DNA of 64,000 nucleotides from Pseudaquabacterium pictum (GTDB lineage Bacteria; Pseudomonadota; Gammaproteobacteria; Burkholderiales; Burkholderiaceae_C): NCBI RefSeq assembly GCF_005403045.1, contig NZ_BJCL01000001.1, positions 496,001 to 560,000 of the forward strand, in the 5' to 3' direction. The position numbers were made by a program, and so were the translations under genes. Below the pieces are notes generated by a model, which saw only the letters and a program-made list of their open reading frames with translations, made no database searches and had not been told where the DNA came from. Below are positions 37,406 to 45,690 of this stretch, in pieces. Numbering within the stretch: position 1 is the stretch's first letter; the number at the start of each line of letters is the position of its first letter.

Positions 37406-38754
37406 GGCACGTGCTCGGTGGGTGCCGGCAGCGCGGCGGGCGACAGCAGTGCCGCGGCCAGCGCCGGGTTCGACGGGAACCAGGCGTGGACATAGCTGGC
37501 CCGCACCGGGCCGCGCACATACAGCGCCTCGCCCAGGCCCAGCGCGCCACCGCGCACCGCCTGGGCATGGGCCCACGGCGGCAGCGGCGTCGCGCAGGTG
37601 GAATGGTGAAAGGTGTGGCCGCGCAGCGCCTGGCCACCCAGCACCAGCTGCTGCGGCCCCAGCGCGGCCAGCCGCCGGCCCTGGGTGACGGTACCGGGCA
37701 GCAGGCCCCACATCCGATGGTGCTGGCCGTCGGCATCGACCAGCACATCGAACAGCACCAGCATGCCGCCGCACTCGGCCCACAGCGGCCGGCCGGCGGC
37801 CACATGGGCCCGCAGCTGGTCGCGCAGCGGCACGCAGGCTGCCAACGTCGCGGCATGCAGCTCGGGGTAGCCACCGGGCAGCCAGACGGCGTCGCAGGTC
37901 GGCAAGGCGTCGCCAGCCAGCGGCGAGAAGAACTGCAGCTGCGCACCCAGCGCCTGCAGCGTGGCCAGGTTGGCGGGGTAGATGAACTGGAAGGCAGCAT
38001 CCTGCGCCACCGCGATGCGGCGGCCGGCCAGCAGCGGCTGGATGCTGTCCGCCGGTGTGGCCGGTGGCGCCGACCAATGCGGCCAGTCGGCCAGCGCGCG
38101 CCGGCCCAGCGGCGTGGTGGCCAGCGCATCGGCAGCGGCGTCCAGCCGGGCCACGGCATCGGACAGCTCGGCCGCCTGCACCAGACCCAGGTGGCGCTCG
38201 GGCAGCGCCCAGGCGTCGCTGCGGGGCAGCGCGCCGCACCAGTCGCCCGGCGTGGCCAGGCTGTCCTGCAGCATCTGCGCATGGCGCGCGCCGGCCACCC
38301 GGTTGGCCAGCACGCCCAGCCAGGGCAGGCCCGGCCGGTAATGCTGCAGGCCGTGGGCCAATGCGCCGAAGGTGCCGGCCATGGCGCCGGCATCCACCAC
38401 CGCCAGCACCGGCAGGCCGAAGCGGCGGGCCAGGTCGGCGGCGCTGGGCGTGCCGTCGAACAGGCCCATCACGCCTTCCACCACCACCAGGTCGGCCTCG
38501 GCTGCCGCGGCGGCCAGACGGGCGGCGCAGTCGGCCTCGCCATTGATCCACAGGTCCAGGCTGTGCACCGGTCCGCCGCTGGCCAGGGCCAGCCACTGCG
38601 GATCGAGGAAATCCGGCCCGCACTTGAAGGCCCGCACCCGCCGGCCCGCACGGGCATGCAGCCGCGCCAGCGCGCAGGCCACGGTGGTCTTGCCCTGGCC
38701 CGAGGCCGGCGCGGCCACCAGCACCGCGGCGGCCTGGCCCGTCGCCTGGCTCAC
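37399..38754 (-). CDS. cobB: Cobyrinic acid a,c-diamide synthase
   Basis: This 451-residue CobB/CbiA has an N-terminal ATPase (A-P-A-S-G-Q-G-K-T-T-V-A, F-K-C-G-P-D-F-L-D-P) and a C-terminal glutaminase with Cys in W-A-E-C-G-G-M and G-G-Y-P-E-L. It amidates the a and c side chains. The GTG start at 38754 overlaps the btuB stop by 4 nt. Its presence without corrin-ring genes suggests that incompletely amidated corrinoids can be salvaged, or that the ring genes lie elsewhere. Confidence 0.95.
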   Translation of the reverse strand: MSQATGQAAAVLVAAPASGQGKTTVACALARLHARAGRRVRAFKCGPDFLDPQWLALASGGPVHSLDLWINGEADCAARLAAAAAEADLVVVEGVMGLFDGTPSAADLARRFGLPVLAVVDAGAMAGTFGALAHGLQHYRPGLPWLGVLANRVAGARHAQMLQDSLATPGDWCGALPRSDAWALPERHLGLVQAAELSDAVARLDAAADALATTPLGRRALADWPHWSAPPATPADSIQPLLAGRRIAVAQDAAFQFIYPANLATLQALGAQLQFFSPLAGDALPTCDAVWLPGGYPELHAATLAACVPLRDQLRAHVAAGRPLWAECGGMLVLFDVLVDADGQHHRMWGLLPGTVTQGRRLAALGPQQLVLGGQALRGHTFHHSTCATPLPPWAHAQAVRGGALGLGEALYVRGPVRASYVHAWFPSNPALAAALLSPAALPAPTEHVPC

Positions 38755-40628
38755 TGCAGCGCCCAGCGCAGGCCCAGCTGCGCGGTGCGGCCGTCGGTGG
38801 CGTAGGTGCGGGCCAGCGTGTAGGCCTTGTCGGTGGCGTTGTCGATGCGGGCTTCCAGCGTCAGCCCCGGCAGCAGCGCGCGCTCCAGCCGCAGGTCGAC
38901 CAGCACATAGCCGCCCAGGCGCTGGTTGTTGGCGGCATCGTCGAAGCGGCCGCCGCTGCCGCGCACCGCCACGCCCCAGCCCCAGCCGCCCCACTGCCCG
39001 TCGGCCCCCAGCGTGGCCAGCACGCGGGCGCGCCGGCGCAGCTGGCGGTCCAGGTCGAGGTTGCGCGGCTCCTGGTAGGTGGCCGACGCCTGCAGCGCCA
39101 CGCCGGCCCAGCGGGTGCTGCCGGCGAAGGTGATGCCTTCGTAGCGCGCCCGGCCGACGTTGTCGTAGCAACCATCGGTGGACGCGCAGGGTCCGGGCAC
39201 GTCGAAGTCGATCAGGTTGCGCACCCGGTTGCGCCAGGCGGTGGCCGACGCGGTGCTGTCGCCGGCCGACCAGCGCAGCGCCAGCTCCAGGTTGCTGCTG
39301 CGCTCGGCCTCCAGCGCCGGGTTGCCGTACTCGCTGAAGCGCTGGTAGAGCGTGGGCGCGCGGAACGCGGTGCCGGCGGAGGCCACCAGCCGCCAGGCCG
39401 GCAGCAGCTGCCAGCCCCAGGCCAGGCTGCCGGTGGGCTGGCTGCCGAACTCGCTGTCGCGGTCATGCCGAACGTTGGCCTGCAGGCCGTGGTTGCCGAT
39501 GTCCATGCGCCAGCCCAGGCTGATGCCGTCCTGGTGACGCGCGCCGCGCAGCGTGGCCGCGTAGGTGGTCGCGGGGTTGCGCAGCTTGTCTTCGCGGCGC
39601 TCCAGCGCCAGGTCGAGGTGGTGCGCACCCAGCTGCAGGCCATGCTGCAGCAGGACCGTGCGCAGCGTGGTCTCGGTGCGGTAGAAGAACGGCCGGGCTT
39701 CGTAGGTGCTGGCCGACTGGCCGAGCTGCAGCCGGGTGTTGCTGCTGGCCGACCAGGCGCCCTCCCACTGCAGGTTCACCCCCCGCAGGGTGTGGTGGTT
39801 GGTGTCATCGGCCGCCGGACTGCTGTCGTACTGGGAGCGCAGGTTGGCGCCCAGCCACGACAGGTCGACCCGGTGCCCGGGCGCCAGCTGGGTGCCGATG
39901 CGGGCGGTGGCGCCGCTGCGCCGCCAGCCGTCATCGTCGGGGTTGGCGGTGGCGGTGGTGCGGGCGTTGAAACCGTCGCTGCGGCCGTGCGAGGCCGACA
40001 GCGCATAGTCCACCGGACCCGCCGTGCCGCTGGCCGAAGCCCGCGCCTGCACCGTGGCATGGCTGCCGTAGGACAGCGACGCGCCGGCCTGCAGCGGGCC
40101 GCCACCGCGGCGGGTGAACAGCTGCACCACGCCGTTGATCGCATCGGACCCGTACAGCGCCGCCGCCGGGCCGCGCAGCACCTCGATGCGGTCGACCTCC
40201 TCGATCGGCAGCATCTCCCAGGCCGCGCCGCCGGTGGATTGGGACTCGACCCGCAGGCCGTCGATGTAGACCGCCACATGGCGGCTCTCGCCGCCGCGGA
40301 TGAACACGCTGGTGGTGTTGCCCGGCCCGCCGTTGCGCGACATCTCGATGCCGGGCAGCTGCACCAGCAGGTCGGCCAGGCTGGTGGCGCCGCTGCGCTC
40401 GATGGCAGTGCGGTCAACCACCGACACATCGGCCAGCACCTGAGACAACGGCTGGGCGCGGCGGGCGGCGGTCACCACCACGGGGTCGGCCATGGCCACC
40501 AGCACGGTCGCGGGCTGTGCAGCGGGTTGGGATTGGGACAACGCCGGCACGCAGGCCAGCAGAGAAAGCGAAGCGGCCACGGCAGGCGCACGCCGACGGG
40601 CGCGGAGGCCGGAAGAAGGAAACGTCAT
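38751..40628 (-). CDS. btuB: TonB-dependent cobalamin receptor
   Basis: This 625-residue outer-membrane receptor has a signal peptide, a TonB-box-like D-P-V-V-V-T-A, and a plug domain (L-P-G-I-E-M-S-R-N-G-G, F-I-R-G, V-Y-I-D-G, E-V-L-R-G-P). A 22-strand-type barrel ends with aromatic-rich L-G-L-R-W-A-L-Q. It is the first gene of the operon behind the cobalamin riboswitch, so corrinoid is the expected ligand. Confidence 0.94.
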   Translation of the reverse strand: MTFPSSGLRARRRAPAVAASLSLLACVPALSQSQPAAQPATVLVAMADPVVVTAARRAQPLSQVLADVSVVDRTAIERSGATSLADLLVQLPGIEMSRNGGPGNTTSVFIRGGESRHVAVYIDGLRVESQSTGGAAWEMLPIEEVDRIEVLRGPAAALYGSDAINGVVQLFTRRGGGPLQAGASLSYGSHATVQARASASGTAGPVDYALSASHGRSDGFNARTTATANPDDDGWRRSGATARIGTQLAPGHRVDLSWLGANLRSQYDSSPAADDTNHHTLRGVNLQWEGAWSASSNTRLQLGQSASTYEARPFFYRTETTLRTVLLQHGLQLGAHHLDLALERREDKLRNPATTYAATLRGARHQDGISLGWRMDIGNHGLQANVRHDRDSEFGSQPTGSLAWGWQLLPAWRLVASAGTAFRAPTLYQRFSEYGNPALEAERSSNLELALRWSAGDSTASATAWRNRVRNLIDFDVPGPCASTDGCYDNVGRARYEGITFAGSTRWAGVALQASATYQEPRNLDLDRQLRRRARVLATLGADGQWGGWGWGVAVRGSGGRFDDAANNQRLGGYVLVDLRLERALLPGLTLEARIDNATDKAYTLARTYATDGRTAQLGLRWALQ

Positions 40629-40713
40629 TGGAAGCAGGAACCCAGGATCGTGGCCCGCTGCTTCCCCGCAACCGGCCACCGCACGGCGCACGCCCGGGGG
40701 CGCACACCACCTC

Positions 40714-40905
40714 GTTGGCCGGTATCCGGGCTGGCGGAGACAACCCCTGTGGCCTTCCCGAGCGCTTGCGCGACCAGTGGCGTCAGACACAGGAGCGGTG
40801 GCCCCACCCCGAGGGGATCGGCCACGTCCGCTTACCGTTGCGGGGGCAGCGCAGGTTGGGTGATGGCCCGTGGGGCCCTCGCCTTCCTGCTTCCCGTTTA
40901 ACCTG
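40714..40905 (-). ncRNA. Cobalamin riboswitch
   Basis: On the minus strand the leader shows AACGGGAAGCAGG near its 5' end (about 40898), the core G-C-T-G-C-C-C-C-G-C-A-A-C-G-G-T-A-A-G-C element and the B12 box AGCCCGGATACCGGCC (40732-40717). It ends about 86 nt before btuB. It should shut off the 14-gene operon when adenosyl- or other cobalamin is plentiful, by transcription or translation control; no clear U-rich terminator is visible. Confidence 0.93.
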
Positions 40906-40942
40906 GCCGTCACGACGGGCGGCCAGAGCACCAACGACGGGC

Positions 40943-40948
40943 ATCCTA
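40943..40948 (-). promoter_or_regulatory. Possible -10 box of the cobalamin operon
   Basis: TAGGAT on the minus strand lies about 40 nt upstream of the riboswitch. No convincing -35 is visible at 16-18 bp, so this is tentative. Confidence 0.3.
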
Positions 40949-41031
40949 ACCCAGCACCCCTGACACCAGGCTGGCACCTGGCGGACAGCGCGGCCCCCGG
41001 TGCGCAGGATGGGCAGCCAGCCCCCGGCACC

Positions 41032-41037
41032 TACAAT
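41032..41037 (+). promoter_or_regulatory. -10 box of zapB-like/zapA operon
   Basis: TACAAT lies 31 nt before the first start codon and is followed by an AGGAGG ribosome site. The -35 region is not recognisable. Confidence 0.45.
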
Positions 41038-41068
41038 CCTCGCCTTCAACAGGAGGCGGCGCCAGCCC

Positions 41069-41308
41069 ATGTCAAGACTCGATGACCTTGCCGAGCGGAT
41101 CGAACGGCTGGTGCTGCGCCACGAGGAACTGCAGCGCACCAATGCCCTGCTGCAGACCCAGCTGGGCCTGGTGACCGGCGAGCGCGACAGCCTGCGCTCG
41201 CGCCTTGCCGCCGCCCGCGCCCGCATCGACGCCCTGCTCGACCGCCTGCCGGCCGAACCGGTGGCCGCCGCCACGCCCGCCGTGGCCCGCAAGACCGACG
41301 CCGCATGA
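41069..41308 (+). CDS. Small coiled-coil protein, ZapB-like
   Basis: This 79-residue protein is nearly all heptad-like helix (L-A-E-R-I-E-R-L-V-L-R-H-E-E-L, L-R-S-R-L-A-A-A-R) followed by a short Ala/Pro tail. Its place directly before zapA, with a 4-nt ATGA overlap, is typical for the ZapB/TIGR02449-type division protein of betaproteobacteria. It likely works with ZapA at the FtsZ ring. AGGAGG lies 12 nt upstream. Confidence 0.75.
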   Translation: MSRLDDLAERIERLVLRHEELQRTNALLQTQLGLVTGERDSLRSRLAAARARIDALLDRLPAEPVAAATPAVARKTDAA

Positions 41309-41634
41309 AGCAGATCGAAGCCACCATCCTGGGCCAGAGCTACATGCTGGCCTGCCCGCCCGACGGCGAGGCCCTGCTGCGCGAGGCCGTGGCCATCGTC
41401 GACCGCGAGATGAGCGCCATCCGCGATGCCGGCAAGGTGAAGGCGCGTGAACGCATCGCCGTGCTGACCGCGCTGAACCTGGCCTACCAGCGGGCCGAGC
41501 AGGCCCAGGTCGCCGCACGAACCCCCGCCCCGGTGCCCGCGCCGGCACTGGCCGTGGCTGACGGCGAGATCGACGTCGAGCACCTGATCCGGCGCATCGA
41601 TGGCGTGCTGGGCCAGGACGGCCAGCTGCTGTGA
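41305..41634 (+). CDS. zapA: Cell division protein ZapA
   Basis: This 109-residue FtsZ-associated protein has the N-terminal ZapA beta part (M-K-Q-I-E-A-T-I-L-G-Q-S-Y) and a helix (I-A-V-L-T-A-L-N-L-A-Y) for dimer and tetramer formation. A proline/alanine insert near residues 70-85 is unusual but harmless-looking. It is followed by the 6S RNA gene, as in many proteobacteria. Confidence 0.9.
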   Translation: MKQIEATILGQSYMLACPPDGEALLREAVAIVDREMSAIRDAGKVKARERIAVLTALNLAYQRAEQAQVAARTPAPVPAPALAVADGEIDVEHLIRRIDGVLGQDGQLL

Positions 41635-41668
41635 GAAATGACACGCCACCAGGGCCATCGGTCGTGCC

Positions 41669-41674
41669 TAGAAT
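41669..41674 (+). promoter_or_regulatory. ssrS: -10 box of 6S RNA gene
   Basis: TAGAAT lies 8 nt before the first base of the closing stem of the 6S RNA, the right distance for transcription to start at that stem. The -35 is not clear. Confidence 0.55.
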
Positions 41675-41682
41675 GGACCCGT

Positions 41683-41856
41683 CCGTTGCGTGCTGTGGGC
41701 TTTATATTTCCTTGATCCGATGCTCATTGAGCCAGGGCTTGGAACATCGCGAAGCTGGTGTGATCGTCTCGCGTCAGATGAACCCGAAGCCTCGCTGACC
41801 TCGCCCACCTGATCTCCCCCTTGGGATCAGGAATGCGGTCCACGGTTCTGCAACGG
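41683..41856 (+). ncRNA. ssrS: 6S RNA
   Basis: The interval between zapA and the EVE-domain gene is where betaproteobacteria carry ssrS. CCGTTGC at 41683 pairs with GCAACGG at 41850, and further inward GTGCTGTGGGC can pair with GTCCACGGTTC. This closes a long, interrupted rod of about 174 nt with an open centre, the 6S fold that mimics an open promoter and binds sigma70-RNA polymerase. Ends are estimated from pairing; no homology search was possible. Confidence 0.82.
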
Positions 41857-41866
41857 ACACCCCCTC

Positions 41867-42331
41867 ATGTTCTGGTTGATGAAGAGCGAGCCGGCCGAGT
41901 GCTCGATCGACGACCTCGCCGCCGCGCCCCAGGCCACCGTGCCCTGGGTGGGCGTGCGCAACTACCAGGCGCGCAATTTCATGCGTGACGCGATGCGGGT
42001 GGGCGATGGCGTGCTGTTCTACCACTCGTCCTGCGCCGAGCCTGGCGTGGCCGGCTTGGCCCGTGTGGCCAGCACCGCCTACCCCGACCCCACCCAGTTC
42101 GACCCCGCCAGCCCCTACTTCGACGCCAAGGCCACCCGCGAGACGCCGCGCTGGCTGCTGGTCGACGTGGCCCTGGTGCAGAAGACACCGCTGCTGCCGC
42201 TGCGCACCATGCGTGAACGGCCCGAACTCGCCACCATGGGCCTGCTGCAGCGCGGCAGCCGGCTGTCGATCACGCCGGTCAGCCGCCCCGAGTGGGATGC
42301 GGTGCTGCGGCTGCTGGGCGTGCCAGGCTGA
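41867..42331 (+). CDS. EVE domain-containing protein
   Basis: This 154-residue PUA-like EVE protein begins M-F-W-L-M-K-S-E-P and contains W-V-G-V-R-N-Y-Q-A-R-N-F-M and F-Y-H-S-S-C. EVE domains bind modified bases. It lies directly after 6S RNA, a conserved betaproteobacterial order. Its stop overlaps the start of the TSUP gene (TGATG). Confidence 0.93.
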   Translation: MFWLMKSEPAECSIDDLAAAPQATVPWVGVRNYQARNFMRDAMRVGDGVLFYHSSCAEPGVAGLARVASTAYPDPTQFDPASPYFDAKATRETPRWLLVDVALVQKTPLLPLRTMRERPELATMGLLQRGSRLSITPVSRPEWDAVLRLLGVPG

Positions 42332-43149
42332 TGGGGCTGCTCGACACCACCCTGGTCCTGGAACTGCTGCTGCTGGGCTGCTGCACCGGCTTCCTGGCCG
42401 GGCTGCTGGGCATCGGCGGCGGCATGCTGATGGTGCCCTTCCTCACGGTGATCTTCAGCAACCGCGGCGTCGAGGCCGGCCTGGCGCTGAAGATGGCGGT
42501 GGCCACCGCGATGGCGACGATCCTGTTCACCTCCATCAGCAGCGTGCGCGCCCACCATGCCCGCGGCGCGGTGCGATGGGACCTGGTGAAGACGCTGGCG
42601 CCGGGCATCGTGCTGGGCGGTCTGCTGTCGGGCGCGGGGCTGTTCGCGCTGATCAAGGGCCACGCGCTGGGCCTGCTGTTCGCCGGCTTCGTCGGCTTCT
42701 CGGCCACCCAGATGCTGCTGGACCGCAAGCCCAAGCCAGGCCGCCAGATGCCCGGCCCGGTGGGCGCCACCGCCGCGGGCGGCCTGATCGGCCTGGTCTC
42801 GGGCCTGGTGGGCGCCGGCGGCGCCTTCATCTCGGTGCCGTTCATGGCCTGGTGCAACGTGGCCATCCACCACGCGGTGGCCACCAGCGCGGCGCTGGGC
42901 TTCCCGATCGCACTGGCCAACACCACCGGCTACGTGATTGCCGGCTGGGGCCTGCCACCGCCGCTGCCGGGCACGCTGGGCTACCTGTCGTTGCCGGCGC
43001 TGGGTGTGCTGGCGCTGGCCAGCGTGGCGATGGCGCCCCTGGGCGCGCGCACCGCCCACCGGCTGGACACCAAGCCGCTGAAGAAGGTGTTTGCGGTGCT
43101 GCTGTACGGCCTGGCCGGCTTCATGGTCTGGCGCATGCTGCGCGGCTGA
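42331..43149 (+). CDS. TSUP family (TauE/SafE) permease
   Basis: This 272-residue membrane protein has about eight helices and the TSUP hallmark G-F-L-A-G-L-L-G-I-G-G-G in the first repeat and G-L-V-S-G-L-V-G-A-G-G-A in the second. The family exports or imports sulfite, sulfoacetate or other organosulfur anions; the substrate here is unknown. It is coupled to the EVE gene by a 1-nt stop/start overlap. Confidence 0.9.
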   Translation: MGLLDTTLVLELLLLGCCTGFLAGLLGIGGGMLMVPFLTVIFSNRGVEAGLALKMAVATAMATILFTSISSVRAHHARGAVRWDLVKTLAPGIVLGGLLSGAGLFALIKGHALGLLFAGFVGFSATQMLLDRKPKPGRQMPGPVGATAAGGLIGLVSGLVGAGGAFISVPFMAWCNVAIHHAVATSAALGFPIALANTTGYVIAGWGLPPPLPGTLGYLSLPALGVLALASVAMAPLGARTAHRLDTKPLKKVFAVLLYGLAGFMVWRMLRG

Positions 43150-43170
43150 CCGCGCCTGCGCCAAGAACGC

Positions 43171-44241
43171 TCAGGCGCTTTCGAAGCGGATGCTGGCCAG
43201 GGCCACGGTGTTGCCGCCGCGGCGCTTGGCCTCGGCCAATGCGGCCGAGCAGGCGGCGATCAGCTCGTCATGCCCGTGGGCGGTGTGCGGGAAGCTGGCC
43301 ACGCCCATGGCCACGGTGAAGCCGAGTTCCTCGCCGTCGAGCATCACGATCTGGGTGGCGCACTGGCGGCGCAGGCCTTCCATGCGGCTGTGGGCGGTGG
43401 CCAGGCCCACCCCCGACAGCAGCACCGCGAAGTGGCGGTCGTCCATGCGGCAGCTGGCATCCATCGCCCGGGTGTTGCCGCGCAGCAGCCGGCCCATGGC
43501 CTCGCAGATGCGCTCCTGCGCGCGGGCGCCCAAGGCGCCGGCCTTGTCGTTGAATGGGTCCAGCGCCATGTAGACCAGGGCGAACTCGCGGTGCTCGCGG
43601 GTGGACAGGTCCAGCTCGCGGCGCATCTGGTCGTCAAAATGGGCGCGGCTGTTCAGACCGCTGGCCTGGTCCCGCAGGCCTTGTTCGGACAGTTCCTGGC
43701 GCAGGGCGTCGTTGGCCTTCTGCTGCTGCTCCAGCTGGTCGAGCGCGACGCGCAGCTGCGCCTCGCGCTGGCGCTGCGGCGCCAGGTCCTGCCAGATGCA
43801 GCACAGCAGCCGCCGGTCGCCCTGGGTGGTGGCCACGCGCAGCACCTTGAACTCGCGCCGTTCGCCGCGCCAATCGAAGCGGTGCTCGCTGGCCAGCGCC
43901 GCGCCCTGGGCCAGCGCGGTGTGGTCGGCAGCGCGCAGCAAGGCGGCGGTGGCCGTGTCCAGCCAGTCGGCATCGGTGCGGCCGACCAGGCTGGCCGGGT
44001 CGGTGCCCAGCAGGCTGGTGAAGGCCGGGCTGGCCTGCAGATAACGGCCGTCGTCCACGGCCTTGACCGCGACCGCCAGCCCTTGCTGCTCCGCAAGCGC
44101 CAGCAGGGCCTGGGCGAGCAGTGCGACGGGCGGCAAGTCCGGCGGCGCAACATCGACCCGGGTCGTGGCGATGGTGCTGCGCTCGGTGGCGATGGGCATG
44201 GTCATGGAGGTTGTGGGGTCGGCCGGGCCGGGTGTCGCCAT
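43171..44241 (-). CDS. PAS protein with degenerate GGDEF domain
   Basis: This 356-residue protein has a PAS domain (about 50-165, Y-L-Q-A-S-P-A-F-T-S-L-L-G), a glutamine-rich coiled coil (about 165-200) and a GGDEF-fold domain. The GGDEF signature is replaced by M-D-D-R-H (about 266-270), so diguanylate cyclase activity is unlikely; the rest of the fold (F-A-L-V-Y-M-A-L-D, V-A-M-G-V-A-S-F) is kept. It may bind GTP or c-di-GMP or just dimerise. It lies downstream of the ANTAR regulator on the same strand, 132 bp away. The start is chosen at M-A-T-P-G-P. Confidence 0.8.
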   Translation of the reverse strand: MATPGPADPTTSMTMPIATERSTIATTRVDVAPPDLPPVALLAQALLALAEQQGLAVAVKAVDDGRYLQASPAFTSLLGTDPASLVGRTDADWLDTATAALLRAADHTALAQGAALASEHRFDWRGERREFKVLRVATTQGDRRLLCCIWQDLAPQRQREAQLRVALDQLEQQQKANDALRQELSEQGLRDQASGLNSRAHFDDQMRRELDLSTREHREFALVYMALDPFNDKAGALGARAQERICEAMGRLLRGNTRAMDASCRMDDRHFAVLLSGVGLATAHSRMEGLRRQCATQIVMLDGEELGFTVAMGVASFPHTAHGHDELIAACSAALAEAKRRGGNTVALASIRFESA

Positions 44242-44373
44242 GGCTTGATTCTGGGCAGCCCCCCCTGGATCGGCAAGCTGAACCAGGGCGCACTCCCTAG
44301 ATTCGATGATATCCAGCACGGGCGGCCCCACCGGGCACGAATCACCGGAACAGCGGCAGGGTGGTGGCGTTGT

Positions 44374-45690
44374 TCAACCCAGCAAAACCTGCATGCTGTG
44401 CTCGTACAGCGAGGTCAGCTCGTCGAAGCTGGTGACCAGGGCCTCGCTCTCGCGGGCCAGGGTGGCGCGGGCAGCGCTGGCGTCGGGGCCGTCGCTGCGG
44501 CGCAGGCCGTCGAGCAGCCGCTGCCACTGGCCACGCGCCTGGGCCAGTGCGGCACGGATGGCGTCACTGGCCAGCGGCGCGCGTTCCAGGGTGGCCAGCG
44601 CAGTCTCGAACTCGCGCACCGTGCGGGCGGCAGCCTGGGCCTGCATGCCGGCCTGCGGCGCCGGCAGCAGCCCGGCCAGCAAGGCCTGCTTGGCCAGGCG
44701 CTGCGCCAGCATGCGCTGGCGGCCGCTCAAATTGACCACCTGCAAGTGGCGGCGGCCGCTGGTGGCCTCCAGCGCGCCGGTCAGCGCATCGGCGCGCTCC
44801 AGCAGCTGCTCGGCCAGGGCGTCGGTCTCGGCCAGCAGCGCCGGCCAGGCGAGGCCGGCCCGCGGCGCACCGGGTGCGGCGCCCGGTCCGGCGGTGTGCT
44901 GCAGGTCGGCCCAGGCGCTGCGGGTGGCAGCCAGCAGCGCGGCCACGGCCGGCGGCAGCGGCAGGCGCTCCAGCCAGTCCAGGTGGCGCTGCAGCCGCTG
45001 CGCCGTCTCGGCCAGCGTGTCCTCCACCCGGCCGCGGGCCACCGCGCGCAGGGCCAGCGCCTTGACATGGCGCTGCGACAGCATGCGCAGCTGGCCGGCA
45101 CGGTTGATGGCCTCGGCCGCCTGGGCGGCCTCGATCAGGCTGCGCGAGACCTCGCCCACCCGCAGATTGGCCTGCATCGACGCGGTGCGCAACAGGGCGA
45201 AGGCATCGTCCTCGCTGAGCTGCTGGGCACGCATCAGCACGCCCTTGGCGCGGTCGACCCACTTGCGCTCGTCCAGCCGGGCCAGGGCGCCGGCCAGGGC
45301 CTGTTGCTGGGCCTGGTCGCGGGCGAAGCGGGCGCGGGCCAGCGGCAAGGCCGCGGCCACGGCGGCGGGATCGGGCGGCGCCGGCAGCCAGGCCACCAGG
45401 TTCAGGTCCAGCCAGGGCTGAAGATCGGCCGGCGGCGCTGCGGCCGTGGCCAGCAGCACGGGCTTGGCGGCGCTGCCGGCCAGCAGGGTCAGCGTCTGCT
45501 GCACGGGTTCGCCCAGCGCCGGCGCCAGCAGAAGGACCGCTTCCGGTGCGACGCGAACCACCTCACGCACCAACATGTGGCAGGGCACCGGACCGGCCAC
45601 CAGCACACCGGCGGCCTGCAGGCGGCCGGCCAGGGCCTGGGCCTCGGTCAGGTCGGCGGGCGCATCGGGGCAGGCGATCAGCAGGGGCAT
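44374..45690 (-). CDS. ANTAR regulator with PilJ-type sensor repeats (nitrate regulator)
   Basis: The 438-residue protein begins with a receiver-like domain (1-105). An ANTAR RNA-binding three-helix domain follows (about 110-175, with A-K-G-V-L-M-R-A-Q-Q-L-S-E-D-D-A-F and L-L-R-T-A-S-M). Two repeats then match the PilJ/NIT-type sensor (I-N-R-A-G-Q-L-R-M-L-S-Q-R and N-L-S-G-R-Q-R-M-L-A-Q-R). ANTAR proteins prevent termination by gripping paired hexaloop hairpins in leader RNA; NasR and NasT do this for nitrate genes. Being divergent from nirB-nirD-nasA, it is very likely their nitrate/nitrite-responsive antiterminator. Confidence 0.85.
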   Translation of the reverse strand: MPLLIACPDAPADLTEAQALAGRLQAAGVLVAGPVPCHMLVREVVRVAPEAVLLLAPALGEPVQQTLTLLAGSAAKPVLLATAAAPPADLQPWLDLNLVAWLPAPPDPAAVAAALPLARARFARDQAQQQALAGALARLDERKWVDRAKGVLMRAQQLSEDDAFALLRTASMQANLRVGEVSRSLIEAAQAAEAINRAGQLRMLSQRHVKALALRAVARGRVEDTLAETAQRLQRHLDWLERLPLPPAVAALLAATRSAWADLQHTAGPGAAPGAPRAGLAWPALLAETDALAEQLLERADALTGALEATSGRRHLQVVNLSGRQRMLAQRLAKQALLAGLLPAPQAGMQAQAAARTVREFETALATLERAPLASDAIRAALAQARGQWQRLLDGLRRSDGPDASAARATLARESEALVTSFDELTSLYEHSMQVLLG

